From Treponema sp. Marseille-Q4130 (GTDB taxonomy: Bacteria > Spirochaetota > Spirochaetia > Treponematales > Treponemataceae), in NCBI RefSeq assembly GCF_014334325.1, contig NZ_JACSET010000005.1, forward strand, positions 146,448-210,447: 64,000 nucleotides of DNA. The letters run 5' to 3'. Both the position numbers and the translations under genes were made by a program. Under the pieces are notes generated by a model. That model was given only the letters and a program-made list of their open reading frames with translations, made no database searches and was not told the DNA's origin. Each line of letters starts with the position of its first letter. Positions within the stretch are counted from its first letter, which is position 1. Positions 42,540 to 51,089 of this stretch are shown here, piece by piece.

Positions 42540-44443
42540 GCGATGCAAAACCGGTCAGGCAGCTTTCCGCCGAAGTCGCAAGGAAGATCGCGGCGGGCGA
42601 AGTCATCGACCGGCCGAATGCGATTGTGCGAGAACTCATGGACAATGCGGTCGATTCGGGCGCCGACAGCATCGCCGTCGAAATCGATTCGGGCGGCATC
42701 GAAAAAGTGCGCGTCGTCGACAACGGTTCGGGCATGACGAAAAGCGATCTGCAAAACTGCGCGCGGCCGCACGCGACGAGCAAAATCGAAACGGAAACCG
42801 ACTTGCTGCATCTTTCCACGCTCGGCTTCAGAGGAGAAGCGCTTTCGTCGATCGCCGCCGTATGCCGTCTTTCGATCATATCGGGCGGCTGGAAAATGCG
42901 GGCATCGGTAACGGAAGATCACATCATCGAAAGGAGTGCATCGACTGCGGGTACGATCGTGCAGGCGGAAGGTCTTTTTGAAAACTTTCCCGCGCGGAGA
43001 AGATTTTTAAAACGCCCGGCAGCCGAAGCGCTCATGTGCAAAAACACGTTTATCGAAAAGACGCTTGCGAGACCGGACATCGCCTTTACGTTTACCGCGG
43101 ACGGCGAGCGGCGCATAACGCTCGAAGCGGGCACGAGTTTAAAAAAGCGATTCGTAGAGGCGGCGCTCCCTTCCGAAAACGCTTCTCTCTTTTACGAAAT
43201 CTCAGGCTCTTCTGGCGGAGAAAATCCCGACTGGAGTTTTATTTGCGTCATCGGAGAACCGGGCGTATCGCGCACAAATAAAAAAGACATATACATCTTC
43301 GTAAACGGCAGAAGGATTACCGAGTATTCGCTCGTACAGGCGATCGAGTACGGCGGTCAAGGTTATTTTCCGAACGGCACCTATCCCGCAGCCGCCCTCT
43401 TCGTCACGATGAAAAGCGATCTCGTCGACTTCAATATTCACCCGGCAAAAAAAGAAGCGCGCTTCCGCGACATCGCAAGCCTGCACCACAGCGTGAGCGG
43501 ATCTTTGCGGAATTTTTTTCATCAATACACTCTGCGCGAAATGAAAAACGACCGCGACGATGAAATTAACAATTTTCAATCTTTCGATTTCGATGCGGCC
43601 GGCGGAAAAGGCATATCGTACGGAAAAAATAAAGACGCATTTCGGCAGGCGAAAGATTTTTCGCGCATCGTCATGCACCGCGGCGCAGGTGACTTTACGA
43701 ATCCCTATGCCCGCGAATATAAAACCGATGCATACAAAGCGCGCTATTCGATAAACCACGAAGCGCAGGACGTACCGCTCGAGCTTGCAAAAAAAGCGCT
43801 TTCGTTCGATGAAACGAGAGACGGCGCGATAAGCGATGCGGCAGACAAAACAAAACCATACGACGCCAAAAACGCAGCCGAAAAAATCAAAACAACAAAC
43901 GGCGGTTTTCACTTTCTCGGAAGCGCACTCGGCACTTTTTTGGTCGCGGAAAAAGGCGATACGCTGTATATCATCGATCAGCACGCGGCTCACGAACGGC
44001 TCCTTTACGACGCCATTATGCAAAATCAGGAAAAAAGTCAAACGCTTCTCGTTCCCTATGAAATCGTTACGCAAAACGCGGCGGACGATATTTACTTGAC
44101 GCGCATACGGGATGAAATGAAAAAAGCGGGCATTGCGGCAAAAAACAAAGGAAACGGAGTGTGGGAAATACGGTCGGTGCCGGAGCGCTGGAAAGGAAGC
44201 GAAAACGATCTGTACCGCGCTCTCCTCGAAAAGAGAGTCGCTCCGGAAGACGTCATTTCACAGATAGCCGCAATGACCGCATGCAAAGCGGCGGTCAAAG
44301 ACGGCTATGTGCTTGACGATACGACCGCTTCGGATTTGGCGGAAAAAGCGCTCGCCCTCCCCGACCCGCACTGCCCTCACGGAAGACCCGTGTGGACGGC
44401 GGTAACGAGGGCGGAGCTTTTCGCCCTCGTAAAGCGCACCTAA
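42536..44443 (+). CDS. mutL: DNA mismatch repair protein MutL
   Basis: A 635-residue MutL. The ATPase domain has EVARKIAAGEVIDRPNAIVRELMDNAVDSGADS with the N-box Asn, VVDNGSGM and TLGFRGEALSSIAAVCRL, followed by FVNGRRI and DFNIHPAKKEARF. After a low-complexity linker (residues about 340-460) the C-terminal domain has YIIDQHAAHERLLYDAI. The endonuclease motif DQHAxxExxxxE ends in Asp rather than Glu here. The C-terminal zinc-site element CPHGRP is present. Start codon and xseB stop overlap (ATGA). It works with MutS, not in this window, and with XseA-XseB in mismatch repair. Confidence 0.95.
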   Translation: MSDAKPVRQLSAEVARKIAAGEVIDRPNAIVRELMDNAVDSGADSIAVEIDSGGIEKVRVVDNGSGMTKSDLQNCARPHATSKIETETDLLHLSTLGFRGEALSSIAAVCRLSIISGGWKMRASVTEDHIIERSASTAGTIVQAEGLFENFPARRRFLKRPAAEALMCKNTFIEKTLARPDIAFTFTADGERRITLEAGTSLKKRFVEAALPSENASLFYEISGSSGGENPDWSFICVIGEPGVSRTNKKDIYIFVNGRRITEYSLVQAIEYGGQGYFPNGTYPAAALFVTMKSDLVDFNIHPAKKEARFRDIASLHHSVSGSLRNFFHQYTLREMKNDRDDEINNFQSFDFDAAGGKGISYGKNKDAFRQAKDFSRIVMHRGAGDFTNPYAREYKTDAYKARYSINHEAQDVPLELAKKALSFDETRDGAISDAADKTKPYDAKNAAEKIKTTNGGFHFLGSALGTFLVAEKGDTLYIIDQHAAHERLLYDAIMQNQEKSQTLLVPYEIVTQNAADDIYLTRIRDEMKKAGIAAKNKGNGVWEIRSVPERWKGSENDLYRALLEKRVAPEDVISQIAAMTACKAAVKDGYVLDDTTASDLAEKALALPDPHCPHGRPVWTAVTRAELFALVKRT

Positions 44444-44446
44444 GGA

Positions 44447-44592
44447 AACGGGGCTGTCTCAAAAGTTGGTTACTTTTTCGACAGCCCGTCGAGTTTAAAA
44501 TTAAGTCTTTATATTGCAAGGACTTAATTTTAAACATCGCATATAAAATCAAGGAAGCTGTTCAAAAACTGAAGTTTTTGGACAGCCCCGTT
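44447..44592 (+). repeat. 146-bp element with 12-bp terminal inverted repeats (copy 2 of the GGGG family)
   Basis: The element begins AACGGGGCTGTC at 44447 and ends GACAGCCCCGTT at 44592, perfect complements. Inside are a first hairpin (GGGGCTGTC to GACAGCCC), a 15-base perfect hairpin (GTTTAAAATTAAGTC at 44493-44507 with GACTTAATTTTAAAC at 44521-44535) and a third around CAAAAACT-GA-AGTTTTTG. It contains no open reading frame. It resembles a non-autonomous miniature transposable element. It lies just past mutL. Confidence 0.65.
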
Positions 44593-44663
44593 AACATTGA
44601 AATTCCTTGTTTCGTAATAAGTCTATATATTATGTGTAATCAAAGACTTATGAGAAACAAAAA

Positions 44664-44707
44664 GGAAGTGCTGATTAAATGCGCACCTCGCTTTAATCAG
44701 CACTTCC
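44664..44707. terminator. Bidirectional hairpin between mutL and the TPR gene
   Basis: GGAAGTGCTGATTAAA at 44664-44679 pairs perfectly over 16 bases with TTTAATCAGCACTTCC at 44692-44707, with a 12-base loop. It lies 16 bases past the stop codon of the leftward TPR gene and may serve as its terminator, although no long T run follows. A weaker hairpin (AGTC/GACT at 44621-44650) precedes it. Confidence 0.55.
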
Positions 44708-44722
44708 CTAAATGTCCGCCTG

Positions 44723-46855
44723 CTATCTTGCCTGAGCGCCGCCGTTTCGAAGCGCCGACAAAAGCTCCGTCACTTCGGCACGGCGGTGATTCGGCTGCTT
44801 CGCCTGCACTTCGCTCAAATATCGTTCCGCGCCTGCCGTATCTCCTGCCGACATGCATACTTTTCCGAGTTCGACATAGGCATCCCAATTCGTACCGTCG
44901 CGCTTGATCAGTTCGGTGTACGTCGTTTTCGCGTTGTCGAACTGGCCGTCGCTCGCGTAGGTTTGCGCGAGATTCGAACGCACCGTGTTGTTCGACGGAT
45001 CGAGGCGCAGCGCGTTTTGATAAAATTGAATCGCATTTTTATAATCTTTTTTTGCAAGATATGCGCTTCCGAGATTGTTGTTCGCTTCGAAACTTTTATT
45101 GTCCGAATTGTACGCTTGGCGGAAAAGCTGAAGCGCCGTGTCGACGTCGGGCGGATTCATTTCGAGGTACATTTTTCCGAGGTTGATTTTCGACTTTTCG
45201 TGATTTTGATTTAAGCGCAGCGCTTCGACGTAGAGCGGGATCGCTTCTTCCGATTTTCCCGCCTCCTGCAACATGAGCGCATAATTGTATACGACGTTCG
45301 CTTGCGCGGCATTGCCGAGTGACGACTTCGAAGCGTAGGCGCGCTTTGCATAGGTAATCGCTTCGGCATCTTTGTGCTCCGCGTACAATGTTGCGGAAAG
45401 ATTGTAGTACGTCGTCGGATCTTCTTCCGTCGGACTCAAAAGCGCGAGCGCACGGCGATAACAGTTTTCCGATGCGGCGTAATTTTCCATCGCGTAGTAT
45501 TCGGATCCGAGTTCACGCAGCGCGTTGCCGTTCACATCGTTTATACGGAGCACATTGTTGTACGCACTGACCGCCCCGCTGTGATCGCCCTGCTTTGAAA
45601 GGAGGCGGGCTTCTTCGAGATAGGCTTTTTCATAATTCGCATCGGTCGTCCGTGCACGGCGGAAAGAAGACAGCGCTTCGGCTTCGTTTCCCGTTCTCAA
45701 GTTTGCAAGCCCCAGATTGTATTGAGCCGGCGCAAATCGTCCGTCCAAATCGACGCTTCTCTGAAACGATGAGCGGGCGTCGCTGTAGCGGCGCGAAAGG
45801 TATTGTGCGCGTCCGAGATTGTAGTGATAGAGGGCATTCGATCGGTCGTTCTGCACCGCTTTGGAAAGTTCGTCGAGCGCTTTCGGATAATTCTTTGTGT
45901 CGAAAGCCGCCATACCGAGCACATAGTGGGAAGCGGCATCGTTCGGCGTTTTTCGCACGGCTTCTTCGGCGTAGCCGACAGCCGCATCGCGAAGCCGCCT
46001 TTTGTCCGCATCCGATGACGAGGCCTGCGAAGCGTCGTAGAGCGCGGACGCCATCTCAGAATTTTTACTGCCGGAAAAAAGCGGCTCGCCTGCGGAAATC
46101 GGAAGCATTTTTTGCGCCTTGCCGAAATGATTGAGCGCCGAATCGATTTTATTTGCCGTCAAATCGGATTTGCCCTGCGCGATTTCGGTATTTACGCCGT
46201 CGATTTCTTTTTGAATCGCACGATTTTTGCGCGCAAGTTCTTCTTCGGCTGCTTTGCGTGCCGCTTCTTCTTTTTGCTTTTGCGCCGCAAGCGCCTTTGC
46301 CGCCTTTTCGGCTTCGGCTTTCCGTTCGCGCGCCAAAGCTGCCTCCGCTTCTTTCTGCGCGGCGATTTTCGCTTTTCGCTCCCGTTCGGCTGCGGCCTCT
46401 TTTTCCCGCCGCGCGGCTTCTTCCGCATCTCGCGCCCGCTGTACTGCCGTTTTGTCGGACGAAGGCTGTGCTGCAGATCGGTCGGCAGAAGACCGTGTAC
46501 TCTGATCGGTCAAAGTTTGAGCTGCCCCGTCGCGCCCGTCCGTCCGCTGCGCCGCTCCCGCTTCGGCATTTGATGAGGCTTCCCGCGTCCCTGCTCGGAA
46601 ATCCGCATCCGCACTTGATGCGGCGCTTGAATCCTGCCCCTTTCCCCGCGAAAGCAATTCTTCAAGCTCTCTCTGCGTCTTTTGGGCTTCCGCCGTCCTG
46701 CGTGCAAGATCGTCTTGCACCGCCCCGTCGGCGGATTTTGCGCTCTTTAAAGCGGTCAGTTCATCGAGCAATCTCCGCGCTTCGGCATCCGACGGATTTT
46801 TTTTGAGCAGTTTTTCGAGTATGTCCTGCGCGCGATCGTAGTCGCCGCTGTCCAT
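44723..46855 (-). CDS. Large TPR-repeat protein (likely continues from the upstream reading frame by slippage)
   Basis: A 710-residue protein. Residues 1-60 are TPR-like (MDSGDYDRAQDILEKLLKKNPSDAEARRLLDE), residues 60-200 are Ala/Glu/Lys-rich and probably a long coiled coil, and residues 215-700 hold about ten TPR units, such as ALYHYNLGRAQYLSRRYSDARSSFQRSVDLD and EANNNLGSAYLAKKDYKNAIQFYQNALRLDP. No ribosome-binding site precedes the ATG at 46855. The frame stays open upstream, encoding NKSGAIGSAAGAKGDALASVQLY, back to a T9 run at 46934-46926 where the preceding gene stops. A one-base shift would fuse the two. TPR units bind other proteins. No signal peptide is present in the part after the ATG. 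Confidence 0.85.
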   Translation of the reverse strand: MDSGDYDRAQDILEKLLKKNPSDAEARRLLDELTALKSAKSADGAVQDDLARRTAEAQKTQRELEELLSRGKGQDSSAASSADADFRAGTREASSNAEAGAAQRTDGRDGAAQTLTDQSTRSSADRSAAQPSSDKTAVQRARDAEEAARREKEAAAERERKAKIAAQKEAEAALARERKAEAEKAAKALAAQKQKEEAARKAAEEELARKNRAIQKEIDGVNTEIAQGKSDLTANKIDSALNHFGKAQKMLPISAGEPLFSGSKNSEMASALYDASQASSSDADKRRLRDAAVGYAEEAVRKTPNDAASHYVLGMAAFDTKNYPKALDELSKAVQNDRSNALYHYNLGRAQYLSRRYSDARSSFQRSVDLDGRFAPAQYNLGLANLRTGNEAEALSSFRRARTTDANYEKAYLEEARLLSKQGDHSGAVSAYNNVLRINDVNGNALRELGSEYYAMENYAASENCYRRALALLSPTEEDPTTYYNLSATLYAEHKDAEAITYAKRAYASKSSLGNAAQANVVYNYALMLQEAGKSEEAIPLYVEALRLNQNHEKSKINLGKMYLEMNPPDVDTALQLFRQAYNSDNKSFEANNNLGSAYLAKKDYKNAIQFYQNALRLDPSNNTVRSNLAQTYASDGQFDNAKTTYTELIKRDGTNWDAYVELGKVCMSAGDTAGAERYLSEVQAKQPNHRRAEVTELLSALRNGGAQAR

Positions 46856-46923
46856 GTAGAGCTGAACCGAAGCGAGCGCATCGCCCTTCGCACCGGCGGC
46901 CGAACCGATCGCTCCGGATTTAT

Positions 46924-47640
46924 TTAAAAAAAAATCGCGATAAGGGCGATGATGACTGCCGCGCAGATAATCGCGATGACGATTTTTTTATTCAATTTTT
47001 TTTCGGATTCGCTTTCGGCGGCGGCTTCGCCTACAGATTTGCTTCCGGCGGAAGAATCGGCAAACGATACTTTTTCCGTCGCGTTTTTTTGCTCCGCCGC
47101 GTGTACGGATACGGGCGTTTCGTCGAAAGTCGGCTTCGATGATACGATCGTGTCGACGGCTTTGCGAACTTCCGCGCTTTCAGGCAGTTTTGCGGAAGCC
47201 GATTTTTCACTCGCGACAGGCTTTTCCGCCGCAATCTTTTCCGCTGCCGAAGTTTTTGCACGTACGCTTTCGGAAACCGCTTTTGCCGTCTGCATTTTTG
47301 CAGAAGCTTTTGTCGACGGTTTTGCCTTTGCGCTTGTTTTTTTTGCAGCCGTTTCGGATACGGTCTTTGCCGCAGACGTTTTTACAGCCGCACGTACGCT
47401 CGATTTCGAAATCGCTTTTTTTGCAGGCTCTTTCACCGCGGTTTTAGCACTATCTTTTACAGCCGACTTTGCACTTGTTTTTTTCGCAGGCGCTTTTTCA
47501 CCTGCCTTTGCGCCCGCGTTTTTCGCAGCCGGTTTTTCGACAGCCTTTTTCGTCGTCGGCGTTACCGATTTTTCAACCGATGTTTTTTTTGCCGTCTTTT
47601 TTACGGCAGCCGCTTTTTCAGTCGTCTTTGTCTTTGCCAT
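46924..47640 (-). CDS. Lysine/alanine-rich low-complexity protein with one C-terminal membrane helix
   Basis: A 238-residue protein. Residues 1-130 are made of short K/A/T/S/E repeats (EKAAAVKKTAKKTSVEKSV, KKAVEKPAAKNAGAKAGEK), like histone-H1-like or surface proteins with repetitive linker. Residues 215-238 are a single hydrophobic helix (KKIVIAIICAAVIIALIAIFF) preceded by KKLNKK, so the N-terminal part should be cytoplasmic and whatever follows periplasmic. The gene stops directly after the helix, within the T9 run, which is exactly where a larger fused protein would continue into the TPR gene. It is not recognised as a named family. A shared function with the TPR protein is likely. Confidence 0.75.
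   Translation of the reverse strand: MAKTKTTEKAAAVKKTAKKTSVEKSVTPTTKKAVEKPAAKNAGAKAGEKAPAKKTSAKSAVKDSAKTAVKEPAKKAISKSSVRAAVKTSAAKTVSETAAKKTSAKAKPSTKASAKMQTAKAVSESVRAKTSAAEKIAAEKPVASEKSASAKLPESAEVRKAVDTIVSSKPTFDETPVSVHAAEQKNATEKVSFADSSAGSKSVGEAAAESESEKKLNKKIVIAIICAAVIIALIAIFF
46926..46934 (-). other. T9 homopolymer at the stop of the lysine-rich gene (slippage point)
   Basis: Nine T residues (minus strand) end at the TAA of the upstream gene (46926-46924). Reading one T twice (a -1 shift) gives IFFLNKSGAIGSAAGAKGDAL and enters the frame of the TPR gene with no stop between. This is a slippery T TTT TTT sequence, also prone to replication slippage and to sequencing error. Confidence 0.7.
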
Positions 47641-48015
47641 ATCCCTTTCCTTTGCTATAAAAGTTCAATTTCGAGTTTTTTAAAACTCGAAATTTTCCGT
47701 CAGTTTCGCATAATGGGCATCTCGAAAAACTCGCCTTTAGCAATTTTTTCGAGATTGCGACGAGTTGTAACTCGCGGTAGTATCGCGAGTTACAACATCG
47801 CATTTTCAAAGTTACCTCTAAAAACTGCAGTTTTTAGAGGTTTCCTAATGCCGGAATGGCGAGTTTTGAAAACAAGTAAAATCGTGCGAAAGGCAAGATT
47901 CCGGCTGCGTGCCGTAGTGAGCGCAGCGAACGAAGTTCTTGCCGCAAGCACAGTTTTATCAGTTCATAGTTTCAAAACTCGACATTCGACCTATAAAAAT
48001 ATCCCCTTGCAATTA
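47641..48015. repeat. Intergenic cluster of palindromes rich in CGAGTT/AACTCG words
   Basis: This 375-base gap holds no gene I can support. Three strong perfect inverted repeats lie within 174 bases: 47667-47694 (AATTTCGAGTTTT stem of 13 bases), 47764-47796 (GTTGTAACTCGCG stem of 13 bases around GTAGTAT) and 47815-47840 (a 26-base palindrome around AAAAACTGCAGTTTTT). The word CGAGTT or its complement recurs about eight times here. It may be an mRNA-end or DNA-binding region between the TPR genes. Confidence 0.65.
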
Positions 48016-48831
48016 TCAATCGAGTTCCGGTTCCGTTTCGTAGTCGAGCGTATCTTCCGTCCCCCCCGTTATACTTTCGGCATTCGTAGACCGAAGCGAA
48101 TTCGCCACATCTTCGAGCAGCTTCTTTTTACGCGCTTCTTCGGCAGCCCTTGTTTCGGCTTCCCGCCGCGCTTTGTCGGCTGCAATCCTCTCCTGCTCGG
48201 CATACATACGAGCTTCTTCCTCTCTGCGCGTCCGCTCGAGAGCGGCAGCCGTCCTCGCATCTTCTTCCCTCTTTGCAAGCTCGGCGCGGATCAGAGAGAT
48301 GACACGTTCGATTTCAGTCCGCTGCGGATCGCCAGGCACCTTTTCGATATAGCTTTCGTAATCGCCGAGCGCATCCTCAAGGCGCATCCGATTGAGCCGC
48401 GCGTTCGCCCTATTTAAAATCGCTTTCGAAAAATCGGGGGAAGCGCTCAACGCAAGCGAATAACAGCTGTCGGCTTTCGCGTAATTTCCGGCAGCGAATG
48501 CGGAGTTTCCCGCATTGTATGCGAGCACTTTTTTGTCCGTACCCGAAACGCGCAATCCTCTTTCAAAGGTTGCGACTGATTTATCGTACTGCCCCGTTTG
48601 ATAATACGAAAGGCCGAGATAATTATACGCGGCTGCGGACGCGATTCCCGACGAAAGCTCCCGTTCGAGAATCGGAATAGCGGACGTCGGATCGTTCGAT
48701 TTAAAAAGGCGCTCTCCTTCGCTTTCGGCAAACAACCGCGCTGCAAAAAGCAGCAAAAGAATCGCTCCTGTAGCGTATCGGCTCACTTTCCGTTTCCTCA
48801 TTCGATATATAATTTTTATCCGTCTCTTCAT
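48016..48831 (-). CDS. Exported TPR-repeat protein
   Basis: A 271-residue protein, or 261 residues if the second ATG (48801) is used. That later start gives a clearer signal peptide, MRKRKVSRYATGAILLLLFAARLFA, followed by SEGERLFKSND. Three TPR units lie in residues about 35-150 (EGERLFKSNDPTSAIPILERELSSGIASAAAYNYLGLSYYQTGQYDKSVATFERGL). A charged helical coiled-coil region (residues 185-255, EDARTAAALERTRREEEARMYAEQERIAADKARREAE) and an acidic tail follow. It lies downstream of the hairpin cluster and upstream of nothing on its strand. Its periplasmic partner is unknown. Confidence 0.8.
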   Translation of the reverse strand: MKRRIKIIYRMRKRKVSRYATGAILLLLFAARLFAESEGERLFKSNDPTSAIPILERELSSGIASAAAYNYLGLSYYQTGQYDKSVATFERGLRVSGTDKKVLAYNAGNSAFAAGNYAKADSCYSLALSASPDFSKAILNRANARLNRMRLEDALGDYESYIEKVPGDPQRTEIERVISLIRAELAKREEDARTAAALERTRREEEARMYAEQERIAADKARREAETRAAEEARKKKLLEDVANSLRSTNAESITGGTEDTLDYETEPELD

Positions 48832-49003
48832 TATCGGACATTTGACAGAGTTTAATAAATCTACTAATCTAGTATACAGTACTTTATCGTTTTACAAAAG
48901 ACCGTTTGATACATATTTTTCGGATACATTTTGTGCGCACTGATGCGGCGTTTTCGAAATATCGATATGCTCCGCAATCCCGCATTCCATAGGGAGGATT
49001 ATT

Positions 49004-50371
49004 ATGGAGCCGATTCAAATCGCGATCATCGCAGCACTCACAGTCTTTATCGCAGGGCTGCTGCTGTTTCTTACAAAATCCGTACTCGCGCCCAAACGCG
49101 CCGAAAATATCCTCAAACTGATAAAGCAGAAAAAACTTTTCTCAGCCGAAAAATCGGCAAAACGGATTCTCGCAAAGGATCCGAAAAATTACCTCGTCCA
49201 CTATTATCTCGGCAAAGTCTATCTCGCCGAAAACAGAGCCGAACTCGCGCTCATGGAATACAAAACCGTAAGCGAAAACGCCGTATTCGGAGACGATATC
49301 GCCGAAGTTCCCTTTCGAAAAGACCTCGCCGCGTTGTATTTGAAATTCAATCAGGATGAAAATGCGCTCCGAGAATTTCTCCTGCTCACAAAGCTCGAAC
49401 CGAAAAATGCCGATGCGTATTACAACGCGGCAAAAATTTACGAAAAGCAAAATCGCACCGACACCGCACTCACGATGTTCCGCAAAACGGTCGCCCTCGA
49501 TAAGCGCCGCGCCGAAGCGCACGCTTCCCTCGCCCTCCTTCTCGCAAACGCCAAACAGTTTGCCGAGGCGAAAAAGGAAATCGATCTCGCCCTTTCGCTG
49601 AACCCCGAAGCGTATTCGAATTACTACTATCTAGGAAAGATATTAAAAGAAAATAAAGACTACGCGGGTGCCGTCAAAGCGTTTGAAAAAGCTCAGCGCA
49701 ATGCGGAATACCGCGCCCGCTCGCTCATCGAACGCGGTATCTGTCTCATGCTCGCAGGCCGTCCCGACAGTGCGCTCATCGATCTCCAACGCGCCGTCGA
49801 ACTCGATAAGGCAGGCGTAAAACAGGAAACGCTCCACGCACGCTATTATCTTGCCGCATGCTTTGAAGCGATGCGGCAAATAGACAAAGCGATAGCGCAG
49901 TGGGAAATCATCTACAAAAAAAATCATACGTTCCGCGATGTCGCGGCAAAGCTTTCCAAATACAAAGACGTGCAGACGAACGACGCGCTCAAAGATTACC
50001 TCACGTGCGCCAACGAGGATTTTACCGCCATGTGCGCAAAGTTCGCTCAAAACGCACTGTCGTTCGCAGTCCAGCGTGCCGATGCAACGAAGTGGGGATG
50101 CCAAGTCATCGCGACGGAACGAGGCGGCGGTGACTGGATGAACGTGAGAAAGCAGTTATACTTGTTGCGCTTTTACCGTGCCTCAGATCCGCTCGAAGAT
50201 TCCGTCGTAAGGCAGGCGCTCGACGATCTTAAAGAAGCGAACTGTTCGCGCGCGTATATTTTTTCGAGTTCCGATTTTTCCCGCAGCGCGCGCGCCTTTG
50301 CGGAAAACAGACCCGTCGAACTGATCGGCAAAGAGCAGCTTGAACAGGCACTCAAAAAATCGGGCGTATAA
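49004..50371 (+). CDS. Membrane-anchored TPR protein with Mrr-like C-terminal domain
   Basis: A 455-residue protein with a strong GGGAGG site before the ATG. Residues 6-30 are a membrane helix (IAIIAALTVFIAGLLLFLTKSVLAPKR). Residues about 38-320 hold TPR units such as SAEKSAKRILAKDPKNYLVHYYLGKVYLAENRAELALMEY. The last 125 residues resemble the C-terminal part of the Mrr-type nuclease fold: KWGCQVIATERGGGDWMNVRKQLYLLRFYRASDPLEDSVVRQALDDLKEANCSRAYIFSSSDFSRSARAFAENRPVELIGKEQLEQALK. The usual DxxxxxQxK metal-binding strand is replaced, so no cutting activity is expected. It starts a run of three tightly spaced genes on the plus strand. Confidence 0.78.
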   Translation: MEPIQIAIIAALTVFIAGLLLFLTKSVLAPKRAENILKLIKQKKLFSAEKSAKRILAKDPKNYLVHYYLGKVYLAENRAELALMEYKTVSENAVFGDDIAEVPFRKDLAALYLKFNQDENALREFLLLTKLEPKNADAYYNAAKIYEKQNRTDTALTMFRKTVALDKRRAEAHASLALLLANAKQFAEAKKEIDLALSLNPEAYSNYYYLGKILKENKDYAGAVKAFEKAQRNAEYRARSLIERGICLMLAGRPDSALIDLQRAVELDKAGVKQETLHARYYLAACFEAMRQIDKAIAQWEIIYKKNHTFRDVAAKLSKYKDVQTNDALKDYLTCANEDFTAMCAKFAQNALSFAVQRADATKWGCQVIATERGGGDWMNVRKQLYLLRFYRASDPLEDSVVRQALDDLKEANCSRAYIFSSSDFSRSARAFAENRPVELIGKEQLEQALKKSGV

Positions 50372-50381
50372 AAGGAATACA

Positions 50382-51089
50382 ATGAAAATACTCTGCGTTT
50401 CGGACATGATCGATCCGCTCATCTACAATCAAAACGCTTCGTCGCTGTTTTCCGATATCGACATGATTTTATGCGCCGGAGACCTGCCGATGGATTATGT
50501 GGATTTTATCGTATCCGTGTTCAATAAGCCGACGTATTTTATTTTCGGCAACCACAACTTAAACGAATTTCACTATTATCATTCTGGTGTTCCCGCTCCT
50601 GCGGAAAAGCGTGGAGAAGTAAAAGGACACGGGGCAGCCTACTGCGGTTTCCGCGTCATCCGAGATAAAACGCTTTCATTTACCGATCTTAAAACGGGGA
50701 AAAAGACGCCGCTGCTCATCGCGGGAGTTTCCGGCTCGCGGAAATACAACAACGGTCTCAACCAATACAGCGAAGGAGAGATGAAGCGCCGTCTCATCGG
50801 CATGATCCCTTCTCTTTTATGGAATAAACTGCGTTACGGCAGATATCTCGACATCTTTTTGACGCACGCGTCTCCGAGAGGCATCCACGACAGAGAAGAC
50901 CCGTGCCATGTCGGATTCGAATGCTTCAACTGGTTTATAAAAAAATTTTCGCCCGCCTATCTCGTGCACGGACACATCCACCTCTACGACATACGTACTC
51001 GCCGCGTTACCGAATCGGGAGCGACGACGGTCGTAAACGCATACGCGCATTACCTCATCGACTTTCCGAAAACCGAAGGTGCGCAATGA
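50382..51089 (+). CDS. Calcineurin-like metallophosphoesterase
   Basis: About 235 residues when started at MKILCVSDMIDPLIYN, ten bases after the TPR-Mrr gene stop. The metal-binding motifs are in order: ILCVSDM (usually SDxH; here SDMID), ILCAGDLPMDYV, YFIFGNHNLNEFH, DIFLTHASPRGIHD and LVHGHIHLYDIR. The first histidine ligand is missing (SDM in place of SDLH), which may affect one metal. The tail lies two bases inside the next gene (ATGA overlap). It could be a phosphodiesterase for nucleotides or protein. Its tight coupling with a ParB-like protein suggests a shared task, which I cannot name. Confidence 0.78.
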   Translation: MKILCVSDMIDPLIYNQNASSLFSDIDMILCAGDLPMDYVDFIVSVFNKPTYFIFGNHNLNEFHYYHSGVPAPAEKRGEVKGHGAAYCGFRVIRDKTLSFTDLKTGKKTPLLIAGVSGSRKYNNGLNQYSEGEMKRRLIGMIPSLLWNKLRYGRYLDIFLTHASPRGIHDREDPCHVGFECFNWFIKKFSPAYLVHGHIHLYDIRTRRVTESGATTVVNAYAHYLIDFPKTEGAQ

